This document shows positions 1 to 6,080 of a DNA stretch of 8,328 nucleotides, piece after piece. The stretch comes from a bacterium. Its GTDB lineage: Bacteria; ARS69. The stretch is from positions 1-8,328 of the forward strand of contig JALGZO010000431.1 in NCBI GenBank assembly GCA_025774865.1, given 5' to 3'. A program made the position numbers and the translations under genes. The stretch's first letter is position 1, and each line of letters begins with the position of its first letter. The notes below the pieces were generated by a model. That model did no database searches. It saw only the letters and a list, made by a program, of their open reading frames with translations, and was not told the origin of the DNA.

Positions 1-101
1 GTCACGGTGGGGTCGTCCCCTCGGAGTGTCCGTTTCAGCACCACGCCGGCGACGATGAGTGCTGCGGCCCCGAGCACGATGGCGATACGGGGGAGTCTCA
101 T
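1..101 (-). CDS. Start of a small membrane-anchored protein (partial, cut by window edge)
   Basis: An ATG at 101-99 opens a frame with no stop to the window edge, giving 33 codons. The visible protein starts MRLPRI and then has a hydrophobic stretch of about 17 residues (roughly 5-22, rich in I, A, V, L and G). It continues with a basic KRTLRGDD segment. This looks like an N-terminal membrane anchor or uncleaved signal. The start is supported by GGAGGAG nine nucleotides upstream, inside the end of the preceding gene. The stop of that gene and this ATG are only four nucleotides apart (TGA-CACC-ATG), so the two are probably cotranscribed and translationally coupled. The rest of the protein lies outside the window, so no function can be assigned. 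A membrane-tethered thioredoxin-like or metal-handling protein would suit the operon, but nothing visible shows it. Confidence 0.72.
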   Translation of the reverse strand, partial: MRLPRIAIVLGAAALIVAGVVLKRTLRGDDPTV

Positions 102-105
102 GGTG

Positions 106-1251
106 TCACGCTCCTCCGCCGCACCCTTCGTGGCACGGGGGCTCGGGTGCCCGGTCCTGGACGTACGGTTCACCCGTCTCGAGGGATCTCTCGGCCCGCG
201 CGAGCTCGCTGCCCAGGTAGGCAGCGTGGTCGAGTCGCGAGACGAGCTCCCGGGCGATGATAGTCGCGTAGAGCTCGTGCGCCGTCCGGCCGGTGAATGC
301 GCGGGCGAGCGTGCCGTCGTTCTCGTAGTGCTCGACGAGGATGACCTTGCGGATACGGTCCGGGAAGAGGACGAAGTAGCCCTTCGGATCGAGCACGAGA
401 TGCGGTGGTGGCTCGGGCGCCACGGCGTCGGGTTCGTCCGGTGCTGAGACACGCGGACCTCGCGACTCGTTCGGAAACGGCACTGTCGCGAGGGCCTCGA
501 GGATGGTCTCGGCACTCTCTTCGCCGAGCTGATCGACCGCGGTGACCTCGCGACGGAACGTTTCGACCGTCTCCGACGGGAGGTTCCGCAGCACCGGCCG
601 CCGCCCCTTCGCCCCACGGATCCGGCCGCCCTCGTCCACACCGTGGGTCATGAGGCTCAGGAGCGATTGTCCCGGCCGGTGGCCGATCCGCTGCTGCGAG
701 TCCGTACCGCAGACGAGCAGGGTCAGGAGGTTCGGGTTCGCCATGACGTTCGTGATCACGCGCTCGATGCCGAGGTTCTCCGTATGGAGCGTGCCGACGA
801 TCGCCACCTGGGGCGGACGCGCGGCCATCAGGGCATCCATGAGGGACGTGGACGTGAGGACGCAGACGGCGATGTGGCCGCCGGCGTCGAGGACCTGGTA
901 CTCCCCGGGGAGTGGCGGCCACGTCTGCCCGCGAGTCGGCGTATCCGTCGGGCAGGCGTCGCCCGCGACCACCTCGGGATAGGCTTCGGCCGCCACGTTG
1001 AGTCCGTTGGCCGGCCAGCAGGTGTCGCAGCCGAGGCAGTCGTACTTGCGCGGGAGGACTCGGTCGGTTCCTTTCCGAAGGGCCGGTGTCAGGTGCTCCC
1101 GGTCGGGGTGGGGCAGCGACGGAAGCGAATCCGAGAGCTGCGCGAGCGCATCCTGGAAGCAGCCGCAGGGCCAGCACTTTCGTGCGGCCGCGGCTTCGCG
1201 CATCTCTTCGGCGATTCGGAGGACGGGGTCGTGCGTGCGGATGTCGCTCAC
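106..1251 (-). CDS. MtrA-like corrinoid-methyltransferase domain fused to DUF4346, Cys-rich
   Basis: This 381-residue protein has, in order: a Cys-rich N-terminus (C26-W-P-C29-G-C31); a second cluster (C72-L-G-C75-D-T-C78-W-P); an MtrA-like domain at about 111-243; and a DUF4346-like domain at about 286-366. The MtrA-like domain carries PPLPGEY, VAIVGTLHTENLGIERV and a GQSLLSL...GAKG stretch. The DUF4346-like domain carries DPKGYFV, EHY and SRLDHAAYLGSELARAE. A short tail carries C373 and C377 next to a GGG run. MtrA is the corrinoid-binding subunit of the archaeal tetrahydromethanopterin S-methyltransferase; H156 in LHTEN is the candidate cobalt ligand by analogy. No other Mtr subunit is visible, so a stand-alone methyl-transfer or corrinoid role is inferred. 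The GTG at 1251 was chosen because it overlaps the arsR stop (GTGA) and has AGGAGGT ten bases upstream. An in-frame start at 1302 would lie well inside arsR. Product class is fairly sure; the reaction is unknown. Confidence 0.85.
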   Translation of the reverse strand: MSDIRTHDPVLRIAEEMREAAAARKCWPCGCFQDALAQLSDSLPSLPHPDREHLTPALRKGTDRVLPRKYDCLGCDTCWPANGLNVAAEAYPEVVAGDACPTDTPTRGQTWPPLPGEYQVLDAGGHIAVCVLTSTSLMDALMAARPPQVAIVGTLHTENLGIERVITNVMANPNLLTLLVCGTDSQQRIGHRPGQSLLSLMTHGVDEGGRIRGAKGRRPVLRNLPSETVETFRREVTAVDQLGEESAETILEALATVPFPNESRGPRVSAPDEPDAVAPEPPPHLVLDPKGYFVLFPDRIRKVILVEHYENDGTLARAFTGRTAHELYATIIARELVSRLDHAAYLGSELARAERSLETGEPYVQDRAPEPPCHEGCGGGA

Positions 1252-1640
1252 GGGACGGCCAACCTCCTGAGGAGGTGTTCTTTCTGGACGCCCCGGAGAC
1301 ACTTGCCGCCCTCGCGGAGCCGCAACCGCTTCCGGAGCTCCCTCCGGTCACGGTCCAGGACCATGGTCGGAATGGTCGCGACCGCCCGAAAGAGCAGCTC
1401 CTGGAACGGCTCGGGAGCGTCGGCCGGGCGGTAGTAGACCCACCGGCCTTCCTTGCGGTTCTGGAGCAGGCCGACCGACTTCAGGGCCGCGAGATGCTTC
1501 GACACATTGTATTGGGGCTGCTCCAGACTATCGACGAACTCGCAGACGCAGAGCTCCGCTCCCGCGTCGAGGAGCAGTCGCAGGATCCGGAGCCGCGTCG
1601 GGTCGCCCAGCGTCTTGAGCATCGCGGTGTAGGTCTCCAT
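1248..1640 (-). CDS. ArsR/SmtB-family metal-sensing transcriptional repressor
   Basis: This 130-residue winged-helix protein is of typical ArsR length. Residues 8-22 (LKTLGDPTRLRILRL) are the classic N-terminal helix. Residues 29-34 (ELCVCE) match the ELCVC metal box, where C31 and C33 bind thiophilic metals such as As(III), Sb(III) or Cd(II) in known members. The recognition helix is near QPQYNVSKHLAALKSVGLL (42-60), followed by the wing KEGRWVYYR (63-71). C114 in the tail (GGKCLRGVQ) could be an extra ligand. In this family metal binding releases the operator. The ATG at 1640 fits the family's usual N-terminus and has AGGAG five bases upstream. An in-frame start at 1703 would add 21 residues with no family match and lacks a good ribosome site. 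The gene overlaps the MtrA-like gene by four bases and probably controls its own operon. Whether it senses arsenic or another metal cannot be read here. Confidence 0.93.
   Translation of the reverse strand: METYTAMLKTLGDPTRLRILRLLLDAGAELCVCEFVDSLEQPQYNVSKHLAALKSVGLLQNRKEGRWVYYRPADAPEPFQELLFRAVATIPTMVLDRDRRELRKRLRLREGGKCLRGVQKEHLLRRLAVP
1262..1276 (-). promoter_or_regulatory. Hairpin enclosing the ribosome binding site of the MtrA-like gene
   Basis: On the mRNA strand the sequence reads ACCTCC-TCA-GGAGGT, a perfect 6-bp stem with a 3-nt loop. The 3' arm is the Shine-Dalgarno sequence of the GTG start at 1251. The hairpin lies inside the last codons of arsR (encoding HLLRRL). A ribosome finishing arsR would therefore melt it and expose the site. 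Together with the GTGA overlap this suggests that translation of the MtrA-like protein depends on arsR translation. The pairing is seen; the regulatory effect is inferred. Confidence 0.6.
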
Positions 1641-1674
1641 CGGGTCTCCTGCTCGGTTGCGCATCCAGGCATGT

Positions 1675-1703
1675 ATTATCGGCGGCTGCGGTGGCCGTGG
1701 CAA
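1675..1703 (-). promoter_or_regulatory. Putative sigma-70-type promoter of the arsR operon
   Basis: On the minus strand TTGCCA (1703-1698) and GATAAT (1680-1675) are separated by exactly 17 nt. They match the -35 and -10 consensus boxes at 4 of 6 and 5 of 6 positions. The -10 box ends 34 nt before the arsR ATG, leaving a short leader with an AGGAG site. Promoter consensus in this lineage is not known from the window, so the call rests on spacing and match alone. Confidence 0.5.
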
Positions 1704-1739
1704 GGGTCAGCCGCCGGCGCCTCATCGCGAGGCCGAGAT

Positions 1740-1756
1740 CGGTATGTCACATATCG
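1740..1756. promoter_or_regulatory. Near-perfect palindrome between arsR and the spondin-domain gene (candidate operator)
   Basis: CGGTATGT-C-ACATATCG is a 17-bp inverted repeat around C1748 with one mismatched pair; the inner TATGT-C-ACATA is perfect. It lies 48 bp upstream of the spondin-domain ATG and about 36 bp upstream of the putative arsR -35 box. It is an AT-rich island in GC-rich DNA. AT-rich interrupted palindromes are typical of ArsR-family operators, so ArsR binding is a reasonable inference. A regulator of the spondin gene is equally possible. Confidence 0.4.
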
Positions 1757-1804
1757 CCGCCGGGACGCATAAGGGGAGTAACCACCTCAATCAGGAGGAA
1801 ACAG

Positions 1805-2770
1805 ATGCCCCTATCGAGACTCGCCGGTCGCGCTGCTCTGGCTCTTGGCATTCTGTGTGCTGCCATGCCTGGCGTCGCTTCTGCGCAAACGACGGAGTAC
1901 GAGGTCACCTTCGAGAGCACCTGGAGCGCGGCGACCCACCCCATCGACTTCCCGCCCAACCCTCACTTCTCGGGCCTCATCGGCGGGTCGCACTCCGATC
2001 AGGTCTCGTTCTGGGACGAGGGTGAGCTGGCGAGCCTGGGGATCAAGAACATGGCGGAGACGGGCAGCAAGACCGCGTTGACGCAGGAGGTTCAGGCTGC
2101 GATCACGGCGGGAACGGCGGATGCGGTTCTCTCGGGCGGCGGGATCGCTTCCTCGCCGGGATCGGTGACGTTGACTTTCGATGTCGACGCGGCGTTTCCG
2201 CTCGTGACGCTGGTCTCGATGCTCGCGCCGAGCCCCGACTGGTTCGTGGGCGTTTCGGGCTTGAGTCTCCGCGAGAGCGGCGAATGGATTCCCCAGCTCG
2301 TCGTCGTCCTCGTCGTTTACGATGCGGGTACGGACAGCGGCATGTCGTACAGGTCGCCCAACCAGCCGACCGTGCCGCCCGTTCCGATCTTCGAAAACAC
2401 CATGGGACCCTTCGCGGAGAACAACGTCGTGGGGACCTTTACGTTCGTACGGACGGAGGCGGTCGGCGTCGCGGAGGGTCTTCCCAGGGACCAGGAACAC
2501 CTCGTATCGCTGGGGCCGAATCCGGTCCGTCAAACAACTCGGTTCGAGATCCGAGTTCCGAGTGGTCGCTCCGGCGACCTCGCCGTGTACGGCGTCGGGG
2601 GGCAGCTCGTCCGGGGACTCTTCCACGGTCAGACGTCAGGCGAAATGAGCCTCGTGAGCTGGAACGGGCGCGATGACCGCGGCGCTCTCGTGCCGGCGGG
2701 CGTGTACTTCGTGGCTCTCCGCGTCGATGGCCTCCCGCAGGGCACGGAAAAGGTCGTGGTGACGCGGTAG
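1805..2770 (+). CDS. Secreted Spondin_N domain protein with FlgD-Ig/type-IX-like C-terminal tail
   Basis: This 321-residue protein has a signal peptide at 1-28 (LAGRAALALGILCAA, cleavage near GVASA-Q). A Spondin_N domain follows at about 31-215, with the family hallmarks HPIDFP (45-50), GSHSDQVSFW (61-70), PSPDWFVGV (142-150) and DAGTDSG (173-179). The final 85 residues (about 236-321) form an Ig-like tail (LGPNPVRQTTRFEI ... SWNGRDDRG ... VPAGVYFVALRV). Such tails are used in FCB-group bacteria as C-terminal sorting or anchoring modules. Spondin_N domains mediate matrix adhesion in animals; in bacteria their ligand is unknown. The ATG at 1805 is chosen because AGGAGG lies six bases upstream and the signal peptide starts there; a frame start at 1691 adds an implausible basic leader. 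It is divergent from arsR. No strong promoter was seen beyond weak hexamers near 1745-1773. Family is sure, role is not. Confidence 0.92.
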   Translation: MPLSRLAGRAALALGILCAAMPGVASAQTTEYEVTFESTWSAATHPIDFPPNPHFSGLIGGSHSDQVSFWDEGELASLGIKNMAETGSKTALTQEVQAAITAGTADAVLSGGGIASSPGSVTLTFDVDAAFPLVTLVSMLAPSPDWFVGVSGLSLRESGEWIPQLVVVLVVYDAGTDSGMSYRSPNQPTVPPVPIFENTMGPFAENNVVGTFTFVRTEAVGVAEGLPRDQEHLVSLGPNPVRQTTRFEIRVPSGRSGDLAVYGVGGQLVRGLFHGQTSGEMSLVSWNGRDDRGALVPAGVYFVALRVDGLPQGTEKVVVTR

Positions 2771-3077
2771 GAGTTCGCTCGGGCACGAGGTTTCCTTCTG
2801 TGAAGCGGCGCCCCGTGTCAAGTCCGCTGACTCGTCATTCCATAAGGTTTCCTTCAGACGATGGGGTCCACGTCTCCCGCGAGGTTCGTCATCCTTCTGT
2901 TCGCGCTCCGCTAGGGGGACGCTCTGGTCCCCGGCGCATGAGGGGGTCCGAAGGGCGGGGGGCGCCATCTAATCCACGGCTCTGCCAGGCGGCCAAGGAA
3001 ACCCTCGCGCTCACCCCACCCATCCTTGTGAATCCGTCGAGAGACAGGCGGCTCCCTTCTTCTGCGATTCCAGATTC
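2771..3077. other. Intergenic region without a convincing gene
   Basis: This stretch separates the spondin-domain gene from the IS110 remnant. It contains a 6-bp hairpin (GGGGAC-GCTCTG-GTCCCC, 2915-2932) with no T-run, so it is only a weak terminator candidate. Two direct copies of GGTTTCCTTC occur at 2789-2798 and 2846-2855, and a related GGTTTCCTT is on the other strand near 2995-3003. Short open frames across it have biased R/S/P composition and no recognisable domain. One end of the IS110 element probably lies here or just inside, but no terminal sequence could be fixed. Confidence 0.5.
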
Positions 3078-4009
3078 CTAGGAGGCAACCAATGCGCGAG
3101 GCCTTCGACCCATTCTCACCGGGTCGTAGTCGCTCCCGTCGCGCCACATCGCATAGAGAATCCCCGCCAGGCGTCGTGCCAGCGCCACGGCGGCCACGCG
3201 CCGGCCTCGTCGATGTGCGATCCGATCGGTCCACTGCCACAAGGGCTCCGTCGAGGGACGCCTCCAGCGAAGAATCGACCACGCGGCCTCCACCAACAGC
3301 CACCGAGTGCGACCGCCACCCGCTTTCGTGATTCGCCCTCGGTGCTGTCTCTCTCCCGAGCTCATCTCTCGAGGCACAAGCCCGAGGTAGGACTCCACTT
3401 GATGCGCACCTCGAAACCGATCCACCCGATCGACGCGATCTGTTCGTTGAGCCGGCCCATCACCTCGAGCAGCGGAGCAATCTCCCCCTGCAGAATGTCG
3501 GGCAGTTCCTCCTTCTCCAACCGATCAAGAAAACCCGCTCCACTACCACTCCCCACCCGCAGTCCCTCTCGCCTCAACAGAGCCCGGATCAGCGAAATGT
3601 ACCGGCTGCGCGTGCGCACCAACGCCTCTCGTACGGAAAGCCTCGCTCGGACGTGGCGTTGCTCGTCCGAGCTGCGATGAGCCGCTCGATACGCTCCCAA
3701 CCGACAAGCCTGGGCCAAGGCCTGCGCATCTCGCCGATCCGTCTTCACCCGACGGGATCGAGTCGAGTACATCGGCGCGAAGTTCGGATCCGCCACCACC
3801 ACCTCGTGCCCCAGACCCTCCAGACAACGCGCCACCCACTCACTCTCCGTGGATGCCTCGATGAGAATCCTGGACCCGCAACGTCCACCCAGCACCGAAG
3901 CGAACCGATCCCGCACGGTTCGGATCCTCTGCTCCACAAGCTCGCCCTCGTCAGTGAGGATGCAGATCTGGCTTTGATTCTTGTGAACGTCGATGCCAAT
4001 ATGATCCAT
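3078..4009 (-). pseudogene. IS110-family DEDD transposase, internally deleted and frame-shifted
   Basis: The 5' part (4009-3362) encodes the RuvC-like DEDD domain with all four acidic residues: D7 in HIGIDVHKN, E51 in LIEAST, and D91 and D94 in KTDRRDAQA. The ATG has GGAGG six bases upstream. Near 3417-3431 the frame changes. The C-terminal Transposase_20 part then continues in another frame down to the TAG at 3080-3078, with HQVESYLGLVPREMSSG, HRGRITKAG and a final helix-rich region. The serine in the LVPREMSSG stretch is the probable second catalytic residue by analogy with IS621-type recombinases. About 50 residues that normally link the two parts (the PGVGPxTA region) are missing. The two pieces total about 308 residues against a usual 300-400. 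CCGATC occurs twice, three bases apart, at the junction, consistent with a small deletion. The enzyme should be inactive. Confidence 0.9.
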
Positions 4010-4204
4010 GGCTGGCCTCCTTCCATTGCGCCTTCGAGCGCGTCCTGAACGTGTGGGGCACAACGTGCCACCACGCCCAGATGGGGGCCAGCCGCTTCAT
4101 TCCATCTATCCTTCAGGAAGAGACCTGACGCCGTGGTGGAGTGCCGGGTTCGTGTCTTGATCTGGTACGGCCACGACCACGCATCTCCGGCCGTCAGCCG
4201 GCCA
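4010..4204 (-). ncRNA. Candidate bridge RNA region of the IS110 element
   Basis: IS110-group elements encode a bridge RNA of roughly 150-250 nt in the non-coding end upstream of the transposase. Here that stretch holds several stems. An 8-bp pair GGCTGGCC (4010-4017) / GGCCAGCC (4086-4093) encloses two hairpins. One is GCGC-CTTCGA-GCGC (4028-4041). The other is GTGG-GGCAC / GTGCC-CCAC (4053-4074), with a 3-nt loop and one bulged base. A further hairpin, CCGGC-CGTCA-GCCGG, lies at 4187-4201. The position and multi-stem fold suit a bridge RNA. Target and donor guide loops could not be assigned because the element's ends are unknown, and a simple leader with chance stems remains possible. Confidence 0.35.
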
Positions 4205-4431
4205 AGAATCATCTCCTCGTATGACGCGGATCATTGCCCCGTACCATCCCAGGCGTGTTCCCTCACTCTCAGGTCGATCTCGGTCCGCCATGCCGCGGCG
4301 CCCACGATGAGCCGCCAGTAGCAACAGGCCGCAGGGGTGCCACGTGGCAGCTTGGATGGACGGGACGGCTGTGGTCTGCGCGTAGCCAATCAATGATGTC
4401 TTCCCCAAGCGATTCGCGGAGGTGCGTGCGA
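4205..4431. other. Intergenic leader of the cytochrome c peroxidase gene
   Basis: No gene is supported here. The stretch links the IS110 remnant to the peroxidase ATG. It contains the perfect 12-bp palindrome TGCCACGTGGCA (4338-4349) and, at its end, the GGAGGT ribosome site (4418-4423). No clear -35/-10 pair was found. Open frames that cross it on either strand show no recognisable domain; the peroxidase frame stays open upstream to 4234, but that extension has no signal-peptide character. Confidence 0.5.
4338..4349. promoter_or_regulatory. 12-bp palindrome upstream of the peroxidase gene
   Basis: TGCCACGTGGCA is perfectly self-complementary and lies 82 bp before the peroxidase ATG, a usual distance for an operator. 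Around two perfect 12-bp palindromes are expected by chance in a window of this size, so its position is the main reason for listing it. No regulator is recognised. Confidence 0.25.
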
Positions 4432-6006
4432 ATGAGCAAGATCATCGGAGTCCTGGCCATCGTTGTGGCAGCAAGCGTGTGGGGTAGCACCGCTGTCGCG
4501 ACCGAGTTCGTATTGACTCCCAAGGAAGAGCTCGGAAGGTTCCTGTTCTTCGACAAGATCTCGGAGCCTAACTCCATGTCGTGCGCGGAGTGTCACGGAC
4601 CCAGCGTCGGATTCACTGGTCCGATCCCGGGTGTCAATCGGCGTGGTGCAGTGTACCGAGGCGCGATACCCCAGCGTTTCGGCAATCGGAAGCCGCCAAG
4701 CGCCAGCTATGCGACGGTGAGCCCTGTCTTCGACTTCGACGCCGGGGAAGGGCTCTTCATCGGCGGCAACTTCTGGGATGGTCGCGCCACGGGCGAGCAC
4801 CTCGGGAACCCAGCGGCCGATCAGGCCCTCGGTCCGTTCCTGAACCCCGTGGAACAGAACAACCCGAGCAAGCAGGTCGTTCTGGAGAAGGTGGCGGGCA
4901 GCTCCTACGCATCGTTGTGGGAGGTCGTTTGGGGCGAGCCGTTGGCGTACGGGACGCCGGCGGAAATCGAAGAGAACTACGATCGGATCGGCCGCGCCAT
5001 CGGCGAGTTCGAAGCATCTCCCGAAGTCAATCAGTTCTCGTCCAAATTCGACGTCTTCTGGGAGAACGCCGGAATCGCCGGAATGAACGTCGCCGCGATC
5101 AACATCGGCAACTGGCAAGACTACTCGAGCCTGGGCTTGAGTCGTAAGGAGCTCGAGGGGCTGGCTCTGTTCAACGACGAGAGCAAGGGGAAGTGCGCCC
5201 TCTGCCATGTTCTCGATCCAGTCGAGGGCGCGTCCGGCAACGAACTGCCCCCGGTGTTCACCGATTTCTCGTTCGACAACCTCGGCGTCCCCAAGAATCT
5301 CGACAACCCGTTCTACGACATGGACGAGGTGTACTTGGACGACGGCTCGCCGATCAACCCCGAGGGCGCGGCCTGGATCGATCCCGGTCTGGGCGGCTTC
5401 CTGGAGAATCACCCGAATCCGGCGTGGCAGGCCATGGCCGCCGAGAACTACGGCAAGCACAAGGTCCCCACGCTCCGGAACGTGGCCAAGGCTCCGAGCG
5501 AGAACTTCACGAAGGCGTACATGCACAACGGAGTCTTCAAGTCGCTGAGGGAGGTCGTTCACTTCTACAACACTCGAGACGTCGAAGACTGGCCGGATCC
5601 CGAAGTCCCCGAGAACGTGAATACCGATGAACTAGGTGATCTCGGGCTGAGCAGGGCCGAGGAGAAGCTGATCGTGCAGTTCATGGGGACCCTGTCCGAC
5701 GGCTACAACACGGGCAGGTCGCACAATACCCGCCGGAGCTCCACGGTTTTCGATCAGCCTCGAATCGCCCCGAATCCTTTCACGCGACACACGACGCTCG
5801 ACTACTCGCTGCCGAGTCCGGGCAGTGTGGAGATCCACGTCTTCAACGTCGCCGGCCAAAGGGTCGCGACGCTGGTCGACGGATTTCAAGAGTCGGGTCG
5901 GCACACGACGCGATTCGTCGCGGACGGACTTCCCAACGGTGTCTACTTCGTTCGACTCACCACGGAGCACGCCACGGCGACCACCAAGGCGATCGTGCTC
6001 GAGTAG
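4432..6006 (+). CDS. Secreted di-haem cytochrome c peroxidase (MauG/CcpA family) with C-terminal sorting tail
   Basis: This 524-residue protein starts with a signal peptide (1-24, MSKIIGVLAIVVAASVWG, cleavage near AVA-TE). It has two c-type haem motifs, C51-A-E-C54-H55 and C255-A-L-C258-H259, at the spacing of bacterial di-haem peroxidases. FWDGRATG (114-121) and YMHNGVFKSLREVVHFYN (363-380) are further family hallmarks. M364 is the expected axial Met of the electron-transfer haem; MauG proper has Tyr there, so a peroxidase is favoured. Such enzymes reduce H2O2 in the periplasm with electrons from small cytochromes. The extra C-terminal tail (about 445-524: IAPNPFTRHTTLDYSLP ... LPNGVYFVRL) is an Ig-like type-IX-style sorting module, unusual for this family and suggesting surface display. 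The ATG at 4432 has GGAGGT eight bases upstream and begins the signal peptide. It ends at a strong hairpin and is flanked by two mobile elements. Confidence 0.93.
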   Translation: MSKIIGVLAIVVAASVWGSTAVATEFVLTPKEELGRFLFFDKISEPNSMSCAECHGPSVGFTGPIPGVNRRGAVYRGAIPQRFGNRKPPSASYATVSPVFDFDAGEGLFIGGNFWDGRATGEHLGNPAADQALGPFLNPVEQNNPSKQVVLEKVAGSSYASLWEVVWGEPLAYGTPAEIEENYDRIGRAIGEFEASPEVNQFSSKFDVFWENAGIAGMNVAAINIGNWQDYSSLGLSRKELEGLALFNDESKGKCALCHVLDPVEGASGNELPPVFTDFSFDNLGVPKNLDNPFYDMDEVYLDDGSPINPEGAAWIDPGLGGFLENHPNPAWQAMAAENYGKHKVPTLRNVAKAPSENFTKAYMHNGVFKSLREVVHFYNTRDVEDWPDPEVPENVNTDELGDLGLSRAEEKLIVQFMGTLSDGYNTGRSHNTRRSSTVFDQPRIAPNPFTRHTTLDYSLPSPGSVEIHVFNVAGQRVATLVDGFQESGRHTTRFVADGLPNGVYFVRLTTEHATATTKAIVLE

Positions 6007-6039
6007 AACCGGGACGGGGCTGATACCGCCCGGCCCTCA

Positions 6040-6065
6040 GGGGGCGGCTGCCCGGAGCCGCCCCC
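6040..6065 (+). terminator. Terminator hairpin after the peroxidase gene
   Basis: GGGGGCGGCT (6040-6049) and AGCCGCCCCC (6056-6065) form a perfect 10-bp stem with a 6-nt loop, 33 bp after the peroxidase stop. The following bases, GTCTTCTC, are only moderately T-rich. It lies between two convergent reading frames and may serve both. The stem is certain; strict rho-independence is not. Confidence 0.75.
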
Positions 6066-6080
6066 GTCTTCTCGGTCGAG

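Larger units (their letters stand above)
3078..4204 (-). mobile_element. IS110-family insertion sequence remnant (ends not defined)
   Basis: The element comprises the broken transposase and the structured non-coding stretch upstream of it. IS110 elements lack clear terminal inverted repeats and insert at short cores, so the limits given are the least that can be supported: the transposase stop on one side and the last upstream hairpin on the other. The real ends could extend some tens of bases further into 2960-3077 and 4205-4431. The element lies on the opposite strand to the flanking spondin-domain and peroxidase genes. Confidence 0.65.

Noticed and set aside
170-1351. 393-codon frame on the minus strand across the MtrA-like gene
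   Set aside because: It is a GC-driven shadow frame with R/P/G-rich sequence; the other frame carries all conserved motifs.
1745-1773. Promoter for the spondin-domain gene (TGTCAC, 17 nt, CATAAG)
   Set aside because: The spacing is good but both hexamers match poorly; not enough to call.
2789-2855. Two direct copies of GGTTTCCTTC 57 bp apart, with a related copy on the other strand near 2995
   Set aside because: The copies are too short and irregular for a CRISPR or iteron array, with no conserved flanks.
2915-2932. 6-bp hairpin as terminator of the spondin-domain gene
   Set aside because: It lies 145 bp after the stop, is short, and has no T-run. It is mentioned only within the intergenic entry.
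3092-3331. 79-codon plus-strand frame with a good AGGAGG site six bases before its ATG
   Set aside because: It lies antisense to the transposase C-terminus and has an S/R/P-rich composition with no domain. It might be the start of a gene interrupted by the IS, but no continuation was found across the element.
4390-5562. 390-codon minus-strand frame opposite the peroxidase
   Set aside because: It is the antisense shadow of a clearly conserved gene, and its content shows no domain.
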